DNA of 64,000 nucleotides from Roseiterribacter gracilis (GTDB taxonomy: Bacteria; Pseudomonadota; Alphaproteobacteria; BOG-932; Roseiterribacteraceae). How positions within the stretch are numbered: the stretch's first letter is position 1; each line of letters begins with the position of its first letter. Shown one piece after another: positions 35,773-44,646 of the stretch. The notes under the pieces were generated by a model, which did no database searches, was not told the origin of the DNA, and saw only the letters and a list, made by a program, of their open reading frames with translations. Both the position numbers and the translations under genes were made by a program. The stretch is taken from positions 620,001 through 684,000 of the forward strand of contig BOPV01000001.1 of assembly GCA_018332375.1 (NCBI GenBank), read 5' to 3'.

Positions 35773-36150
35773 TTGACCGACGTCACACCGCAAGTCGCCG
35801 CCGGCACGAAGCTCATCCAAAGCTACGGGCCGGGGCGGTTTGCGATTGACGGTGTGGTCTATGAAGGACCGGTTCTGGTTTTCGCCGACCGGGTCGAAGC
35901 GTGGAACGTCACCGGCTTTGCGTCGCTGACCGCCGACAGTTTTGCGCCGGTGCGCGCCGCAATCCCCACCATCGAGGTCGTGCTGTTGGGCTGCGGCCCG
36001 AAACAGCAATTCCTGCCGGCGCATCTGCGTCGCGGCAAACAGGAACTCGGCTTCGTGCTCGATGCGATGGAAACCGGTGCGGCTTGCCGTACGTTCAATG
36101 TGCTGTTGACCGAAGATCGCCGCGTCTGTGCGGCGTTGCTTCCTGTCTAG
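35773..36150 (+). CDS. Mth938-domain protein, NDUFAF3-like complex I assembly factor
   Basis: A 125-residue protein of the Mth938 (DUF498) family. Landmarks are I-Q-S-Y-G-P-G-R-F-A-I-D-G-V-V-Y-E-G-P-V-L-V-F, then V-V-L-L-G-C-G-P-K-Q-Q-F-L-P and M-E-T-G-A-A-C-R-T-F-N-V-L-L-T-E-D-R-R-V. The mitochondrial homologue NDUFAF3 helps assemble complex I, and alphaproteobacterial copies lie beside secDF as here; the same role is inferred. Initiation at TTG is assumed because no ATG or GTG is suitably placed after secF. Confidence 0.82.
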   Translation: MTDVTPQVAAGTKLIQSYGPGRFAIDGVVYEGPVLVFADRVEAWNVTGFASLTADSFAPVRAAIPTIEVVLLGCGPKQQFLPAHLRRGKQELGFVLDAMETGAACRTFNVLLTEDRRVCAALLPV

Positions 36151-36158
36151 AGTTGAAC

Positions 36159-36620
36159 ATGATCCCTGTTGCAACCGAACTTCTTCTGCAAGTCAGCAGC
36201 GGCACGAACACGACGCCGCCCGAACCGCGCGAGCAAATCATCGCCGATGCTGCCGCGTGGGCTGCAACGATGGTCGGCAGCCGCGGCGTGACGCTCGACG
36301 GTAGCGTTGAATCGCTACGCATTCTCGACATGCTGGTGGATGACGCGCGCGATGCGATCCAAGGCGAACCAAACGCACCGCAAGCGGCGCTGTTGTGGGC
36401 GCTTGGCGCGTATCTCGGCGAAGTGCTGCGCAATGCGCGCGGCGGCAGCTGGTCGGTCGGCGCGTTCGACGATCTCGATCAGTTCTGGGGCACCAGCCTG
36501 ACCTATGCCGACGGGCTGCAAGTGTGGCCGATGCAGCGCCTGATCAAACGCTTCTTGAACGGACCCGATGACGCGATCTACGCCTATGGCGTCGCGATGA
36601 CGAAATTGTCCGACGACTGA
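36159..36620 (+). CDS. Conserved-looking protein of unknown function
   Basis: A 153-residue soluble protein without signal peptide or membrane helix. It starts eight bases after the NDUFAF3-like gene and ends just before a strong terminator, so it is probably the last gene of the yajC-secDF operon. It is mainly helical, with A-L-L-W-A-L-G-A-Y-L-G-E-V-L-R-N-A-R-G-G-type sequence and W-P-M-Q-R-L-I-K-R-F-L-N-G-P-D-D. The G-A-Y-L-G-E-V-L-R segment recalls small immunity/DUF3806-like domains, but that is only a resemblance. No function is proposed. Confidence 0.65.
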   Translation: MIPVATELLLQVSSGTNTTPPEPREQIIADAAAWAATMVGSRGVTLDGSVESLRILDMLVDDARDAIQGEPNAPQAALLWALGAYLGEVLRNARGGSWSVGAFDDLDQFWGTSLTYADGLQVWPMQRLIKRFLNGPDDAIYAYGVAMTKLSDD

Positions 36621-36625
36621 AAAAA

Positions 36626-36645
36626 GGGGCACCGAACGGTGCCCC
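36626..36645. terminator. Intrinsic terminator, bidirectional
   Basis: An 8-bp stem GGGGCACC / GGTGCCCC with loop GAAC lies between the convergent unknown gene and sodB. It is preceded by five A residues and followed by T-rich sequence, so it can serve both strands. Confidence 0.85.
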
Positions 36646-36653
36646 TGTTTCGC

Positions 36654-37268
36654 TCAAGCGGCGACCTTGCCGCCGGTGCGCAGCATTTCGGCTGCGTATT
36701 CCCAGTTCACCAGATTATCCAGCCACGCCTTGATGTAGTCGGCGCGCTTGTTGCGATAGTCGATGTAGTAGGCGTGTTCCCACACGTCACAGCCGAGCAC
36801 GGCCTTGAACCCATGCGCGAGCGGATTTTCACCGTTCGGCGTGGCGTGAATCTCAAGTTTGCCTGCATTGTCGACCAGCCAGACCCAGCCCGAACCGAAC
36901 TGGCCAACGCCACCTTCGGTGAACTGTGTCTTGAACGCATCGACCGAACCGAAGTCGGCGACCAGGCGCTTTTCAAGCTCGCCCGGAATCGAACCGCCGC
37001 CCTTGGGCTTCATCCAGTTCCAGAAATGCAGATGATTCCAATGCTGGCCGGCATTGTTGAACAGCTTCTTCAGCTTGGGATCTTTGAACGATGCGACCAC
37101 GACCTCGTCGAGGCTTTTGTTTTCCAGGCCGGTGCCCTGAATCAATTTGTTGCCGGTGTCGACATAGGCGAGGTGATGCTTGTCGTGATGATATTCGAGC
37201 GTCTCGGCGCTCATGATCGGCGCCAGCGCATCTTTCGAATACGGCAGGTCGGGCAGCTTGAAAGCCAC
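36654..37268 (-). CDS. sodB: Superoxide dismutase, Fe/Mn family (Fe-type)
   Basis: A 204-residue cytosolic superoxide dismutase. Metal ligands are His 27 region (Y-H-H-D-K-H-H), N-N-A-G-Q-H-W-N-H, and D-V-W-E-H-A-Y-Y-I-D-Y with Asp and His. A-G-Q-H-W-N-H-x-F-W and G-S-G-W-V-W-L are closer to Fe-type than Mn-type enzymes. The start is GTG with AGGAG seven bases upstream, so the first residues are M-A-F-K-L-P-D-L-P-Y. It is monocistronic and bounded by terminators. Confidence 0.94.
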   Translation of the reverse strand: MAFKLPDLPYSKDALAPIMSAETLEYHHDKHHLAYVDTGNKLIQGTGLENKSLDEVVVASFKDPKLKKLFNNAGQHWNHLHFWNWMKPKGGGSIPGELEKRLVADFGSVDAFKTQFTEGGVGQFGSGWVWLVDNAGKLEIHATPNGENPLAHGFKAVLGCDVWEHAYYIDYRNKRADYIKAWLDNLVNWEYAAEMLRTGGKVAA

Positions 37269-37376
37269 GGTGCAGCTCCTGAGTCGGTTTATGCGGGGAA
37301 CGTGTATAGGAACGTAGCTGGCGACGCGCCGGTTCCGACCCGCGTGAAACGCAAACCCACACTGCACAAACGAAAA

Positions 37377-37400
37377 GGGCCCGCGTTTGCACGCGGGCCC
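37377..37400. terminator. Hairpin between the PuuD-like gene and sodB
   Basis: A perfect 10-bp GC-rich stem GGGCCCGCGT / ACGCGGGCCC with loop TTGC. The A run before it becomes a T run on the minus strand, so it should terminate the PuuD-like gene upstream of sodB. Confidence 0.85.
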
Positions 37401-37423
37401 CGTGGTTTTCGCTGCTGTTTCGA

Positions 37424-38005
37424 TCAGCCGATATTCTGCTGCGCAATCATGCAGTAGAGCATCGGGAACGACAGAACGAAGTTGGTGCGGCTGAACAACA
37501 TTGCAGTCCGTGCAGCGGCTGCCTTGGCTGCGTCTTCGGCCGGTACGAGGCCCAGCGCCTTTTGCTGGTTCGGCCAGATGAAGAACCAGACGTTGGCGGC
37601 CATGATGATGCCCAGCCACATGCCGATGCCGATCGTGCGGCCACCATTCGAGAAGGTGAGACCGCCCATGACGCCGTACGGGTTCAGATGGGCGAGCAGC
37701 AGGCCCGCCAGCACCGTGCCCAGCGCCGCCCAGCGGAACCAGAACAGCGCTTCCGGCGCGATGAATTTCGACACCGCTGGTTTCAGCTCGGCTGGCACTT
37801 TCGGCATGGTCGGAATTTGGACGAAGTTGAAATAGTAGAGCAGGCCGATCCACAGAATGCCGACCCAGACGTGCAGCACGCGCACCAGCGTCTGAATCCA
37901 TTGCTGGCTCGCCAGCTCTGCTGCATGCAGGCCGAGAATGACGACGACGAGCAAGAACACGCCGAGCGTCAGTGCCCGGTACAGATGTCCCAAAATATTT
38001 CCCAT
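37424..38005 (-). CDS. Urate-oxidase N-terminal-like membrane protein (PuuD membrane domain, no cytochrome domain)
   Basis: A 193-residue polytopic protein with about four or five membrane helices. It matches the membrane domain of bacterial PuuD-type urate hydroxylases (Urate_ox_N): H-V-W-V-G-I-L-W-I-G-L-L-Y-Y-F-N-F-V-Q, E-A-L-F-W-F-R-W-A-A-L and W-P-N-Q-Q-K-A-L-G. Full PuuD adds a C-terminal cytochrome c domain with C-x2-C-H, which is absent here. Conserved His and Trp residues remain, so it may still bind heme, but urate oxidation is unproven. GGGGGAG precedes the ATG. It is transcribed toward sodB. Confidence 0.78.
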   Translation of the reverse strand: MGNILGHLYRALTLGVFLLVVVILGLHAAELASQQWIQTLVRVLHVWVGILWIGLLYYFNFVQIPTMPKVPAELKPAVSKFIAPEALFWFRWAALGTVLAGLLLAHLNPYGVMGGLTFSNGGRTIGIGMWLGIIMAANVWFFIWPNQQKALGLVPAEDAAKAAAARTAMLFSRTNFVLSFPMLYCMIAQQNIG

Positions 38006-38095
38006 GATCTCCCCCTGTCGCTCCGGCCGGCCCGGTTTTGGGCCCGGTTCGGGTTTGTGTGGCACGACTCGGTGCGGCCGCGAATCTCACACTGA

Positions 38096-38992
38096 ATGAC
38101 CGGCTTTTCAACGAAACCGGCCGAAAAGGGCCTGTCGTCCGCCGAAGGGCCTGTCGCGCCCGTGGCGGACGACGTCGCAGTGCAGCTCCAGACGCTGGAT
38201 CCTGAGCGCTGGCTGACGGTGCTATTGGCGCCGCGGGCGCTGCGGCCCGATCTGATCGCGCTGTATGGGTTCAATCTCGAGATCGCCAAGATCCGGGAGA
38301 TCACGCGCGAACCGTTGATCGGCGCGATGCGCCTGCAATGGTGGCGCGATGTGATCGAAGCCGTCTTTGCCGGCGCCAAGATCCCGCATCACGGTCTGGC
38401 CCAGCTTCTCGCCGCCACGATTCGTACCCACGCGCTGCCGCGCGCGCCGTTCGATCGACTGCTCGACGCGCGCGAACTGGATCTCGAACCGGAAGGGCCG
38501 GCCGATCTTACTGCACTCGACGCGTATGCACGGGCGACGGGCGGCGGCCTCTGTGAGCTTGCGGTGCGCATTCTCGGGGTCAGCGACGCGGTTGCGCTCG
38601 ATGCCGCGCGCGCAATCGGAACCGGTTGGGCCTTGCTTGGCATCGTGCGCGCAACCCCGTTTCTGGCCGGACGCCGACAGACGATGCTGCCAGCCGATCA
38701 GCGCGGAATACATGGCGTCACGACCACGTCTTTGTTCGAGGCTCGTGCTGGCAACGGAATCAGACTCGTGGTGGAACCGATTGCGCACAGCGCACGACGA
38801 GCGTTCGAAGAAGGCCGTGCGATGCGCGCTGCTGTTCCGCGTCGGGCGCGATCGCCGTTGCTGCTGGCGACGCTTGCTGACGCGCACCTCGCCGATCTGG
38901 CTCGCGCCGGATACGACCCGTTTCAACTGCCCGAGCCGCGCAAGGATGCGGCGTTGCGGCTCGCGTTTTGTTGGCTTCGCGGACGCTTCTAG
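38096..38992 (+). CDS. Squalene/phytoene synthase-like protein, probable NDUFAF6-type complex I assembly factor
   Basis: A 298-residue member of the squalene/phytoene synthase superfamily. The fold is recognisable from L-L-A-P-R-A-L-R-P-D-L-I-A-L-Y-G-F-N-L-E-I and A-M-R-L-Q-W-W-R-D-V-I. The two Asp-rich catalytic motifs are missing: the first reads N-L-E-I-A-K-I-R-E and the second G-I-V-R-A-T-P-F-L-A. This matches the non-catalytic NDUFAF6 branch that aids complex I assembly in mitochondria. The first 25 residues are unconserved, and the true start may be further in. Another complex I factor (NDUFAF3-like) lies 2 kb away. Confidence 0.78.
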   Translation: MTGFSTKPAEKGLSSAEGPVAPVADDVAVQLQTLDPERWLTVLLAPRALRPDLIALYGFNLEIAKIREITREPLIGAMRLQWWRDVIEAVFAGAKIPHHGLAQLLAATIRTHALPRAPFDRLLDARELDLEPEGPADLTALDAYARATGGGLCELAVRILGVSDAVALDAARAIGTGWALLGIVRATPFLAGRRQTMLPADQRGIHGVTTTSLFEARAGNGIRLVVEPIAHSARRAFEEGRAMRAAVPRRARSPLLLATLADAHLADLARAGYDPFQLPEPRKDAALRLAFCWLRGRF

Positions 38993-39084
38993 AGGCAGAC
39001 GCGAACCGCGAATCCATCTTACAGTCCGGCGAACGGTGCGCAGTCGACGTGCCGAGGCCGCGATGGCCAAGAGCGGGGTAAGGG

Positions 39085-39723
39085 ATGATTCTGCGCGCCT
39101 GTATCGGGCTTGCCCTGCTTCTGGGGGCGGGAACGGCCGAGGCTGGTACGGTTGCGTTCACGGTCCGCGATGTTGCGGGTGCGCCGGTCGCGGGCGCGGT
39201 TGTGGCCTTGAACGACGCCCAGCACGCAGCGCCGGCGCCTTCGGGCAAGCCCGTCGTGCTCGACCAGATCAACGAAGAGTTCGTTCCTGACATCCTCGTG
39301 GTCCGGACCGGGGGCCAGGTCCTGTTCAAGAACAGCGACTCCACCCGGCATCACATTTATTCGTTTCGGCAGCCCAAACGGTTCGAATTGCAGCTCGGGC
39401 CGGGCGAATCATCGGCTGTGACCTTCGACCAAAGCGGCGTCGTTGCACTGGGCTGCAACATCCATGACCACATGCGCGCCTGGCTCTATGTCAGCGATGC
39501 GCGTTTCGTGGCACGGACCGGCGCTGACGGCACGGTAACCTTCGCCGACGTACCAACTGGCGCATGGGAAGCAAAAGCTTGGCATCCACGTACCCAGCCG
39601 GGGGCACCCGAACCAACCCAGGCGATCCGCCTCGACGCGGAGGGCAAGTTCAGCGGGGCCTTCACCTTGGCCTTGCGTGCTGGTGTCGGGCCGGCGCGCG
39701 ACCCGGAACGCGCACGGTACTAG
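39085..39723 (+). CDS. Periplasmic cupredoxin-like protein ('methylamine utilization protein' type)
   Basis: A 212-residue precursor with signal peptide (M-I-L-R-A-C-I-G-L-A-L-L-L-G-A-G-T-A-E-A). The mature part is a plastocyanin-like fold with a likely type 1 copper set: His 89 or 90 (S-T-R-H-H-I-Y-S-F), Cys 124, His 127 or 129 and Met 130 (L-G-C-N-I-H-D-H-M-R-A-W). A C-terminal carboxypeptidase-regulatory-like strand region follows. Homologues are often annotated as methylamine utilisation proteins, but no mau genes are present. It is the first gene of a tight operon with a c-di-GMP phosphodiesterase and an outer-membrane barrel. A redox or copper sensory role is inferred. Confidence 0.78.
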   Translation: MILRACIGLALLLGAGTAEAGTVAFTVRDVAGAPVAGAVVALNDAQHAAPAPSGKPVVLDQINEEFVPDILVVRTGGQVLFKNSDSTRHHIYSFRQPKRFELQLGPGESSAVTFDQSGVVALGCNIHDHMRAWLYVSDARFVARTGADGTVTFADVPTGAWEAKAWHPRTQPGAPEPTQAIRLDAEGKFSGAFTLALRAGVGPARDPERARY

Positions 39724-39733
39724 GAGCCGCGCG

Positions 39734-42082
39734 TTGAGCCTTCGCCGGCGCCTCGCACTTCTTTTGGTTATTGCGCTCGCCTTGGTCCAAGGCGCGACGA
39801 TGGCGGTGCTGTACGCACGCACCCGCGCGCAAATTGAATCCGAGGCACAAGTCCGTCTCGGCCAAGCGCAGCTTCTGTTCGACCAGCATCTTGCCGAGCT
39901 GGGCGATCGTCTCGCCGAGAGCGCGCGCATTCTGACGCTCGACTTTGCACTGCGCGAAGCGGTCGCCACCGACGAGCGCGCCACCGCCGCCTCAGCGTTG
40001 CGCAATTTCGGCCGCCGCATCGGCGCGTCGCGCGCGCAATTCATCGGCCTCGACGGAACCGTGCGCGGCGACAGCAACGGCGGCATCTCGAACGAAAAAT
40101 TCCCGTATCCCGGTTTGCTCAAAACTGCGGACAGCCAACCTGCCGGCGGCGTCGCGGTGATCGACGGACGTCCGTGGCGGTTGGTTGTTGCGCCAGTGTT
40201 GGCGCCCGAACCGATCGGCTGGATCGCGATCGCGGTCGAAATCGATTCCGCGCTGGCCGAACAATTGGCGCGGCGCGTGCCGATCGCGGCATCGGTTGCG
40301 ATCGTGTCGGAACGGTCGTCGGGCCTGTGGCGCGTCGCGGGCGCAAGTTCCGGCGCGTTCGAACCCGACTATGAAGCAATTCAGAACGCGACGGCGGCGC
40401 CTGCGCGCATCGAGCATCAGGGCGAAACCTATCTCGTCCTGTCGACGCCGATCCGCACCGTCGAAACCAGCCCGCCGGTGCGCGCCGTGCTGGAATACGG
40501 ACTCGACGCTGCCTTGGCACCGTACCGGCCCTGGGTGTTGTCGCTACTGATCGTGCAGGCGGTTGGTCTCTTGGCTGCGTTTATCGGCGCCGTGTTGATC
40601 GCACGCGGCGTTGCACGTCCGATCGAAGCCTTGGCCGACGCAGCGTTGCGCATCGAAGCCGGCGATTACAGCGTGCCTGCGCGCCGTACTTTGCGCCCCG
40701 GTGAAGCCGCCAATGAAGTGCGCCGTTTGTCGGCTGCATTCGATTCCATGTTGCGCGCGCTGCGCGAACGCGAAACGCGCATTCGCCATCAGGCCGAACA
40801 CGATTTGCTGACCGGTCTTCCCAACCGCGTGACCTTGGAACGCTGGCTGCAAGGCAAGCTCGACGATGGGGAACCGGAAGCAGGCATGGCGCTGATTGGC
40901 TTGCGTCGTCTGCCCGAGATCGTGAACACGCTGGGCCACGAAGTCGGCGACAATGTCATTGCCGCCGCTGCCGATCGCATCGGCAACGCGGTTGGCATCG
41001 ACGGCAATATTGCGCGCGTTGCCGAAACCGTGTTTGCGGTGACCGTGTTCGATCATTCCGAAGAACGCGTCGCCGCGGTTGCACGCCGCGTCCACGAAGC
41101 CTTCGACATTCCGTTTGCGGTCAACGATCTGGCGATCGATCTCGACGCCGCGATTGGCACCGCGACCTATCCCGACGGTGCCGTGTCGGCGCGCGCCTTG
41201 CTGCAACACGCCGACGTGGCGCTTTACGCGGCGCAGCAGAGCGAAGCGCGCGTCATCGCCTATGACGCGACGCGCGATCCGCATCGTCCCGAACGCCTGT
41301 CCTTGATGAGCGAACTGCGTCGCGCCATCGACGACGATGCGCTGACCTTGGTGTTCCAGCCCAAGATCGACGTCACGACCGGGCAAGTGCGTGGCGCCGA
41401 GGCGCTGGTACGCTGGACCCATCCGCGTCACGGGCCGGTGTCTCCGGCTGAGTTCATCCCGCTGGCGGAAGAAACCGGCACGATCCGCTTCCTGTCGCGC
41501 TGGGTGCTGCGCAAATCGATCCGCAAGCTCGCCGAATGGCGGACGATGGGCTTGGACCTCAAGCTTGCGGTCAATCTATCGGTGCGCGATCTGGGCGACC
41601 GGTCGTTGCCCGAACATGTCTCGGACCTGCTGCTGCAATCGGCGGTGCCGCCCGATCGCCTGACGTTGGAGATCACCGAAAGCGCGGTGATGCGCGACCC
41701 TGACGCGGCACTGGTCGTGCTCGAACGTTTGGCTGCGCTTGGCGTTGATTTGTCGGTCGACGATTTTGGCGTCGGCCAATCGTCTTTCTCGTATTTGCGT
41801 CGCTTGCCGGTGGCCGAACTGAAAATCGACCAGTCCTTTGTTCGCCCCTTGGCGGCCAGTGCCGACGATCGCTCGATCGTTCGCGCCATCGTCGAACTGG
41901 CGCGCGCGCTCAATCTGCGCGTCGTGGCCGAAGGCGTCGAAGATGCAGACTCGCTCGAGTTGCTCGCAGGCTTTGGCTGCGACGGGGCGCAGGGCTATTT
42001 CATCGCGCGGCCGCTCGAAGCAGCGCGGTTCGAAGACTTCGCACGCCAGCCGCCGGTTCCCAGCAAGTTTGCGGTCACATGA
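39734..42082 (+). CDS. Membrane c-di-GMP phosphodiesterase with degenerate GGDEF domain
   Basis: A 782-residue signalling protein: membrane helix at about 9-28, a periplasmic sensor domain to about 270, a second helix, HAMP, GGDEF and EAL domains. The GGDEF site reads A-E-T-V-F (residues 430-434), so cyclase activity is lost. The EAL domain keeps E-A-L (556-558), N-L-S, E-I-T-E-S, D-D-F-G-V-G, K-I-D-Q-S and E-G-V-E, so it should hydrolyse c-di-GMP. The TTG start has AGGAG seven bases upstream, lying on the stop codon of the cupredoxin gene. Its stop overlaps the ATG of the barrel gene, which ties the three products together. Confidence 0.88.
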   Translation: MSLRRRLALLLVIALALVQGATMAVLYARTRAQIESEAQVRLGQAQLLFDQHLAELGDRLAESARILTLDFALREAVATDERATAASALRNFGRRIGASRAQFIGLDGTVRGDSNGGISNEKFPYPGLLKTADSQPAGGVAVIDGRPWRLVVAPVLAPEPIGWIAIAVEIDSALAEQLARRVPIAASVAIVSERSSGLWRVAGASSGAFEPDYEAIQNATAAPARIEHQGETYLVLSTPIRTVETSPPVRAVLEYGLDAALAPYRPWVLSLLIVQAVGLLAAFIGAVLIARGVARPIEALADAALRIEAGDYSVPARRTLRPGEAANEVRRLSAAFDSMLRALRERETRIRHQAEHDLLTGLPNRVTLERWLQGKLDDGEPEAGMALIGLRRLPEIVNTLGHEVGDNVIAAAADRIGNAVGIDGNIARVAETVFAVTVFDHSEERVAAVARRVHEAFDIPFAVNDLAIDLDAAIGTATYPDGAVSARALLQHADVALYAAQQSEARVIAYDATRDPHRPERLSLMSELRRAIDDDALTLVFQPKIDVTTGQVRGAEALVRWTHPRHGPVSPAEFIPLAEETGTIRFLSRWVLRKSIRKLAEWRTMGLDLKLAVNLSVRDLGDRSLPEHVSDLLLQSAVPPDRLTLEITESAVMRDPDAALVVLERLAALGVDLSVDDFGVGQSSFSYLRRLPVAELKIDQSFVRPLAASADDRSIVRAIVELARALNLRVVAEGVEDADSLELLAGFGCDGAQGYFIARPLEAARFEDFARQPPVPSKFAVT

Positions 42083-43314
42083 TCCGGCGCTGCGCGCTGA
42101 TCGGATTGGCGTTGCTTGCAGCAGCCCAATCGGCGCGCGCAGAGCGACTGGCGGATTGGTTGCGCATCGACGGCTACGCCGATCTGCGTGTGATCCAGAC
42201 CGACGACGAACGAACCAGCCGTGAAGGCGGGACGGGACGTTTGCGCTATGGCGGCGACGCAAACGGTGCACGCAGCCTGGTCCGTGCCGAAGCGGGGTTC
42301 GTGCCGGTCATTCAGTTCAGCGGTGAACTCGATGCAGTCGGCACCTTCGTGCTCGACGGCGGTCAGCCGGCTTATTTCGGTTTGGCCGAAGGCTATGTGC
42401 GGTGGAAGCCAGCCCCAACCAGCGATTGGCGCTTCACCGTGCGTGCGGGTTTTCTGATTCCGCCGTTCAGCCTGTCGAATGACGGCATTGCGTGGACGTC
42501 GCGCACGACCTTGACCTGGTCGGCGATCGATACGTGGTTGGGCGAGGAGGTGCGCGCGTTGGGTGTCGAACCCAAAGTCGAATATTGGTTCGACGAGCGC
42601 GATCATATTGACGTCGTTGCTGGCCTGTTCACCGACAACGACATCTCGGGCACGATTTTGGCGCAACGCGGTTGGATGCTGCACGACCAGCTCGCCGTCA
42701 CCACGACGCGCCTCAAGGGCCCGACTGCGTATGACAATATCGCGGTGCGCCGGCAAACGATCACGCGTCCCTTTGTCGAACTCGACGACCGGCCGGGCTG
42801 GTACGGGCTGGTGACCGCGGCGCGTGACGGCGTCGGCAAGATCGCGTTCGGTCATTACGACAATCTCGCCGACCCGCGTGCGGCTGGCACCGACGTCGCC
42901 GGCTGGCGCACGCATTTCAATACGCTGGGCGTGCAGTACGACTTGCCGGATCTGCACACGGTGCTGACCGCGCAAGGCATGAAAGGCTACACAGCACTGC
43001 GTATCTTCTCGCCGATCAGCACAGTGTTCGAAAGCGTCTATGGCTCGGTCAGCCACGATCTGGCGCGCGAGCACAAGGTGACGGCGCGCTGGGATTGGTT
43101 CCGGACCGTCAGCAACAGCCTGCCGACCTCACTCTATCGCGGTGAAATCGGGCAGGCGGCGACGGCGGCGTATATCTGGCGTCCGGCGACGTCATGGCGC
43201 TTCACCGTTGAAGCGGTGCATGTGCGCTCCGCACGAGCGCTGCGCACGCCCGCCTATCAAAGCTACATCACGAACGAAACGCAGCTGCAGGCCGGCGTCC
43301 GGTTTTTCTTCTGA
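42079..43314 (+). CDS. Outer-membrane beta-barrel protein (porin-like)
   Basis: A 411-residue precursor with signal peptide (M-I-R-R-C-A-L-I-G-L-A-L-L-A-A-A-Q-S-A-R) and alternating hydrophobic strands rich in aromatics. It ends in V-R-F-F-F, the C-terminal Phe recognised by the BAM machinery. It resembles phosphate-selective or other large porins without a clear specificity loop. The ATG overlaps the stop of the c-di-GMP phosphodiesterase gene. It converges with trmFO after three bases. Its ligand is unknown; the operon suggests a role with the cupredoxin at the envelope. Confidence 0.75.
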   Translation: MIRRCALIGLALLAAAQSARAERLADWLRIDGYADLRVIQTDDERTSREGGTGRLRYGGDANGARSLVRAEAGFVPVIQFSGELDAVGTFVLDGGQPAYFGLAEGYVRWKPAPTSDWRFTVRAGFLIPPFSLSNDGIAWTSRTTLTWSAIDTWLGEEVRALGVEPKVEYWFDERDHIDVVAGLFTDNDISGTILAQRGWMLHDQLAVTTTRLKGPTAYDNIAVRRQTITRPFVELDDRPGWYGLVTAARDGVGKIAFGHYDNLADPRAAGTDVAGWRTHFNTLGVQYDLPDLHTVLTAQGMKGYTALRIFSPISTVFESVYGSVSHDLAREHKVTARWDWFRTVSNSLPTSLYRGEIGQAATAAYIWRPATSWRFTVEAVHVRSARALRTPAYQSYITNETQLQAGVRFFF

Positions 43315-43317
43315 GCT

Positions 43318-44646
43318 TTATGCCGCTTCACGAACCGCACCGATCCAGCCGTCGAAATCAGTCAGCGCGCGTGCCGTGTAGGCGCGTTTGCGTTCGCGGC
43401 CGCGGATCTTGTCGTCGATTGGCGGGAACAATCCGAAATTGACGTTCATCGGCTGGAACGTCGTCGCGTCGGCGCCGCCCGTAATGTGCGACAGCAACGC
43501 GCCCATCGCCGTCGTCACCGGCGGTGTCGCCAGCGCGACGCCGCGCGCGTCGGCCACTGCAAACCGTCCAGCCAGCAAACCGACCGCAGCACTCTCGACA
43601 TAGCCTTCGCAGCCGGTGATCTGGCCGGCAAAGCGAATGTCGGGACGCGACTTCAAACGCAGCGTCGCATCGAGCAGGCGCGGCGAGTTCAGGAACGTAT
43701 TGCGATGCAGACCGCCCAGCCGTGCGAACTCGGCGTTTTCCAGTCCGGGAATGGTGCGGAACACGTCGGCCTGCGCGCCATAGCGCAGCTTGGTCTGGAA
43801 GCCGACGAGGTTGTAGAGCGTGCCCAGCTTGTTGTCCTGGCGCAGCTGCAGCACCGCGTACGGGCGGCGGCCGGTGCGCGGATCGGTCAAGCCGACCGGC
43901 TTCATCGGGCCATAGCGCAACGTATCGACGCCGCGCGACGCCATCACTTCGATCGGCAAACAGCCTTCGAAATAGGGCGTGTCTTTTTCCCAATCTTTGA
44001 AGTCGGTGCTTTCACCAGCCAGCAACGCTGCGATGAAGCGCAGATATTCGTCTTTCTCGAACGGGCAGTTGATGTAGTCGCTGCCGTCGCCTTTATCGTA
44101 GCGCGACTGGAACCAGGCGCGCTCCATGTTGATCGACTCGCGATAGACGATCGGTGCGATCGCATCGAAAAACGCCAGCGCGTCGACGCCAGTTTCGGCG
44201 CGGATCGCCTCGGCCAGGGCAGGGGCGGTCAGCGGCCCGGTCGCGATGATGGTCGAGCCCCAGTCTTTCGGCGGCAGGCCGGTCAATTCTTCGCGCACGA
44301 TGGTCACGCGCGGATGGGCTTCGAGCTTTGCCGTCACCGCGTCGGCAAAGCCGTCGCGATCGACCGCCAGCGCGCCGCCCGCCGGCACTTTGTGCGCGTC
44401 GCCGCAGGCCAGGATCAGCGAATTCGACCGCCGCATTTCTTCGTGCAGCAGGCCGACGGCGTTGTATTCGGCGTCGTCCGAGCGGAACGAGTTGGAACAG
44501 ACAAGCTCGGCCAGCCGATCGGTCTTGTGCGCTTCGGTTTCGCGCACGCCGCGCATCTCGTGCAGCACGACGTCGATGCCCGCTTCGGCGATCTGCCACG
44601 ACGCCTCGCTGCCGGCGAGGCCGCCGCCAATCACATGAATCGTCAC
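43318..44646 (-). CDS. trmFO: Methylenetetrahydrofolate-tRNA-(uracil-54-C5)-methyltransferase
   Basis: A 442-residue FAD- and folate-dependent enzyme that makes 5-methyluridine at tRNA position 54. The FAD-binding motif [11 protein letters not shown] is at the N-terminus. [23 protein letters not shown], and [13 protein letters not shown] with a catalytic Cys are conserved, as is N-V-N-F-G-L-F-P-P. The GTG start overlaps the stop of the VOC gene (GTGA). It is the last gene of a uvrA-VOC-trmFO operon. Confidence 0.94.
   Translation of the reverse strand: MTIHVIGGGLAGSEASWQIAEAGIDVVLHEMRGVRETEAHKTDRLAELVCSNSFRSDDAEYNAVGLLHEEMRRSNSLILACGDAHKVPAGGALAVDRDGFADAVTAKLEAHPRVTIVREELTGLPPKDWGSTIIATGPLTAPALAEAIRAETGVDALAFFDAIAPIVYRESINMERAWFQSRYDKGDGSDYINCPFEKDEYLRFIAALLAGESTDFKDWEKDTPYFEGCLPIEVMASRGVDTLRYGPMKPVGLTDPRTGRRPYAVLQLRQDNKLGTLYNLVGFQTKLRYGAQADVFRTIPGLENAEFARLGGLHRNTFLNSPRLLDATLRLKSRPDIRFAGQITGCEGYVESAAVGLLAGRFAVADARGVALATPPVTTAMGALLSHITGGADATTFQPMNVNFGLFPPIDDKIRGRERKRAYTARALTDFDGWIGAVREAA

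Noticed and set aside
39085..39723. Methylamine utilisation pathway
   Set aside because: Only the cupredoxin-like protein carries that family name; no methylamine dehydrogenase subunits or maturation genes are present.
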